Of a stretch of 59,910 nt of DNA, positions 59,772-59,910 are shown in pieces. Under the pieces are notes generated by a model that was given only the letters and a program-made list of their open reading frames with translations, made no database searches and had not been told where the DNA came from. The stretch spans positions 1-59,910 of the forward strand of contig JABJAL010000046.1 of the NCBI GenBank assembly GCA_018669005.1, read 5' to 3'. Each line of letters opens with the position of its first letter. Within the stretch, counting starts at the first letter, position 1. The position numbers and the translations under genes were made by a program. Source of the DNA: Nitrospinaceae bacterium (lineage in GTDB: Bacteria > UBA8248).

Positions 59772-59910
59772 AATATTTAGTTTAAAAGATTTTGATGGCC
59801 AGAATTATGTCGAAATTGTGATGACGATGGCCGATTGTCCCCGATGAAAAGAGTCACCCTTCGCTTTGCCCGGCGTGCCGGACGGCAACCATAAAGAAAA
59901 TAAATCCAAA
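59772..59910. other. End of window, no gene seen
   Basis: The last 139 bp contain no recognisable gene or terminator. A short GC-rich inverted segment near 59862-59884 (TTTGCCCGGCGTGCCGGACGGC) could be part of a hairpin or of the next gene's leader. Confidence 0.4.

Noticed and set aside
1-59910. CRISPR arrays, tRNA, rRNA, transposases
   Set aside because: I saw no regularly spaced repeats, no cloverleaf-like GGTTCRA pattern in the gaps, no 16S/23S sequence and no DDE-type transposase in the translations.

Overview
The window is about 60 kb of densely coding, moderately GC-rich bacterial chromosome, with no rRNA, tRNA, CRISPR array or transposase that I could recognise. The genes point to a flagellated Gram-negative bacterium: a MotA/MotB stator with PilZ proteins, a sigma-54 activator, a LysM lytic transglycosylase with signal peptide, TupABC tungstate uptake, HemW, type-4 UDG and CoaBC. 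Gene content and the PilZ type resemble Deltaproteobacteria, Nitrospinota or Tectomicrobia-like lineages, but this is a weak inference and I would not name a taxon from it.

Layout. 0-2.6 kb: a broken copy of an oxidoreductase 3' end, a secreted cytochrome c with a small Cys/His protein, and a Gfo/Idh/MocA oxidoreductase. 2.6-6.2 kb: an MFS carrier, then a TetR regulator with thioredoxin, PPOX and SRPBCC genes; two near-identical palindromes flank tetR and a strong terminator closes the unit. 6.3-8.3 kb: a DinB-like gene and an isolated phage-type endolysin/holin pair. 8.3-15.4 kb: MFS, inositol-phosphatase-like, MATE, radical SAM, monooxygenase-like, AlkA-type glycosylase, FAH-family and cupin genes. 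15.8-21.6 kb: a long forward run (MmgE/PrpD, cupin, receiver-like, DUF4911-like) leading into tungstate transport genes tupA-[TSUP]-tupB-tupC. 21.6-30.9 kb: PIG-L deacetylase, LysM transglycosylase, dnaN away from dnaA/recF/gyrB, XRE-cupin regulator, MFS, cytidylate-kinase-like, YihY and a beta-propeller-like protein. 30.9-37.3 kb: a cupin plus tandem metallo-beta-lactamase-fold paralogues, queD, the motA-motB-PilZ-PilZ operon and a ferredoxin. 37.3-45.5 kb: YrdC-type protein, purE, RidA, rarA, two pentapeptide-repeat proteins flanking an aldo/keto reductase, a small exported protein, and a short cysteine-rich gene with an in-frame TGA. 45.7-52.5 kb: housekeeping genes UDG, coaBC, gmk, yicC, rqcH and hemW. 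52.6-56 kb: a GAF/AAA+/Fis sigma-54 activator, a frameshifted short gene, a well-spaced -24/-12 promoter and the small-membrane-protein/universal-stress-protein genes it probably drives. 56-59.8 kb: RimK-like ligase, proA, a small cytochrome c and an exported amidohydrolase-like protein.

Most of the region is ordinary metabolic and housekeeping sequence. The parts that look like local regulatory or functional modules are the TetR/thioredoxin unit, the tungstate operon with an embedded TSUP carrier, the stator/PilZ operon, the sigma-54 activator with its nearby promoter, the pentapeptide-repeat pair and the TGA-containing mini-gene. I did not find a clearly new defence or mobile system.
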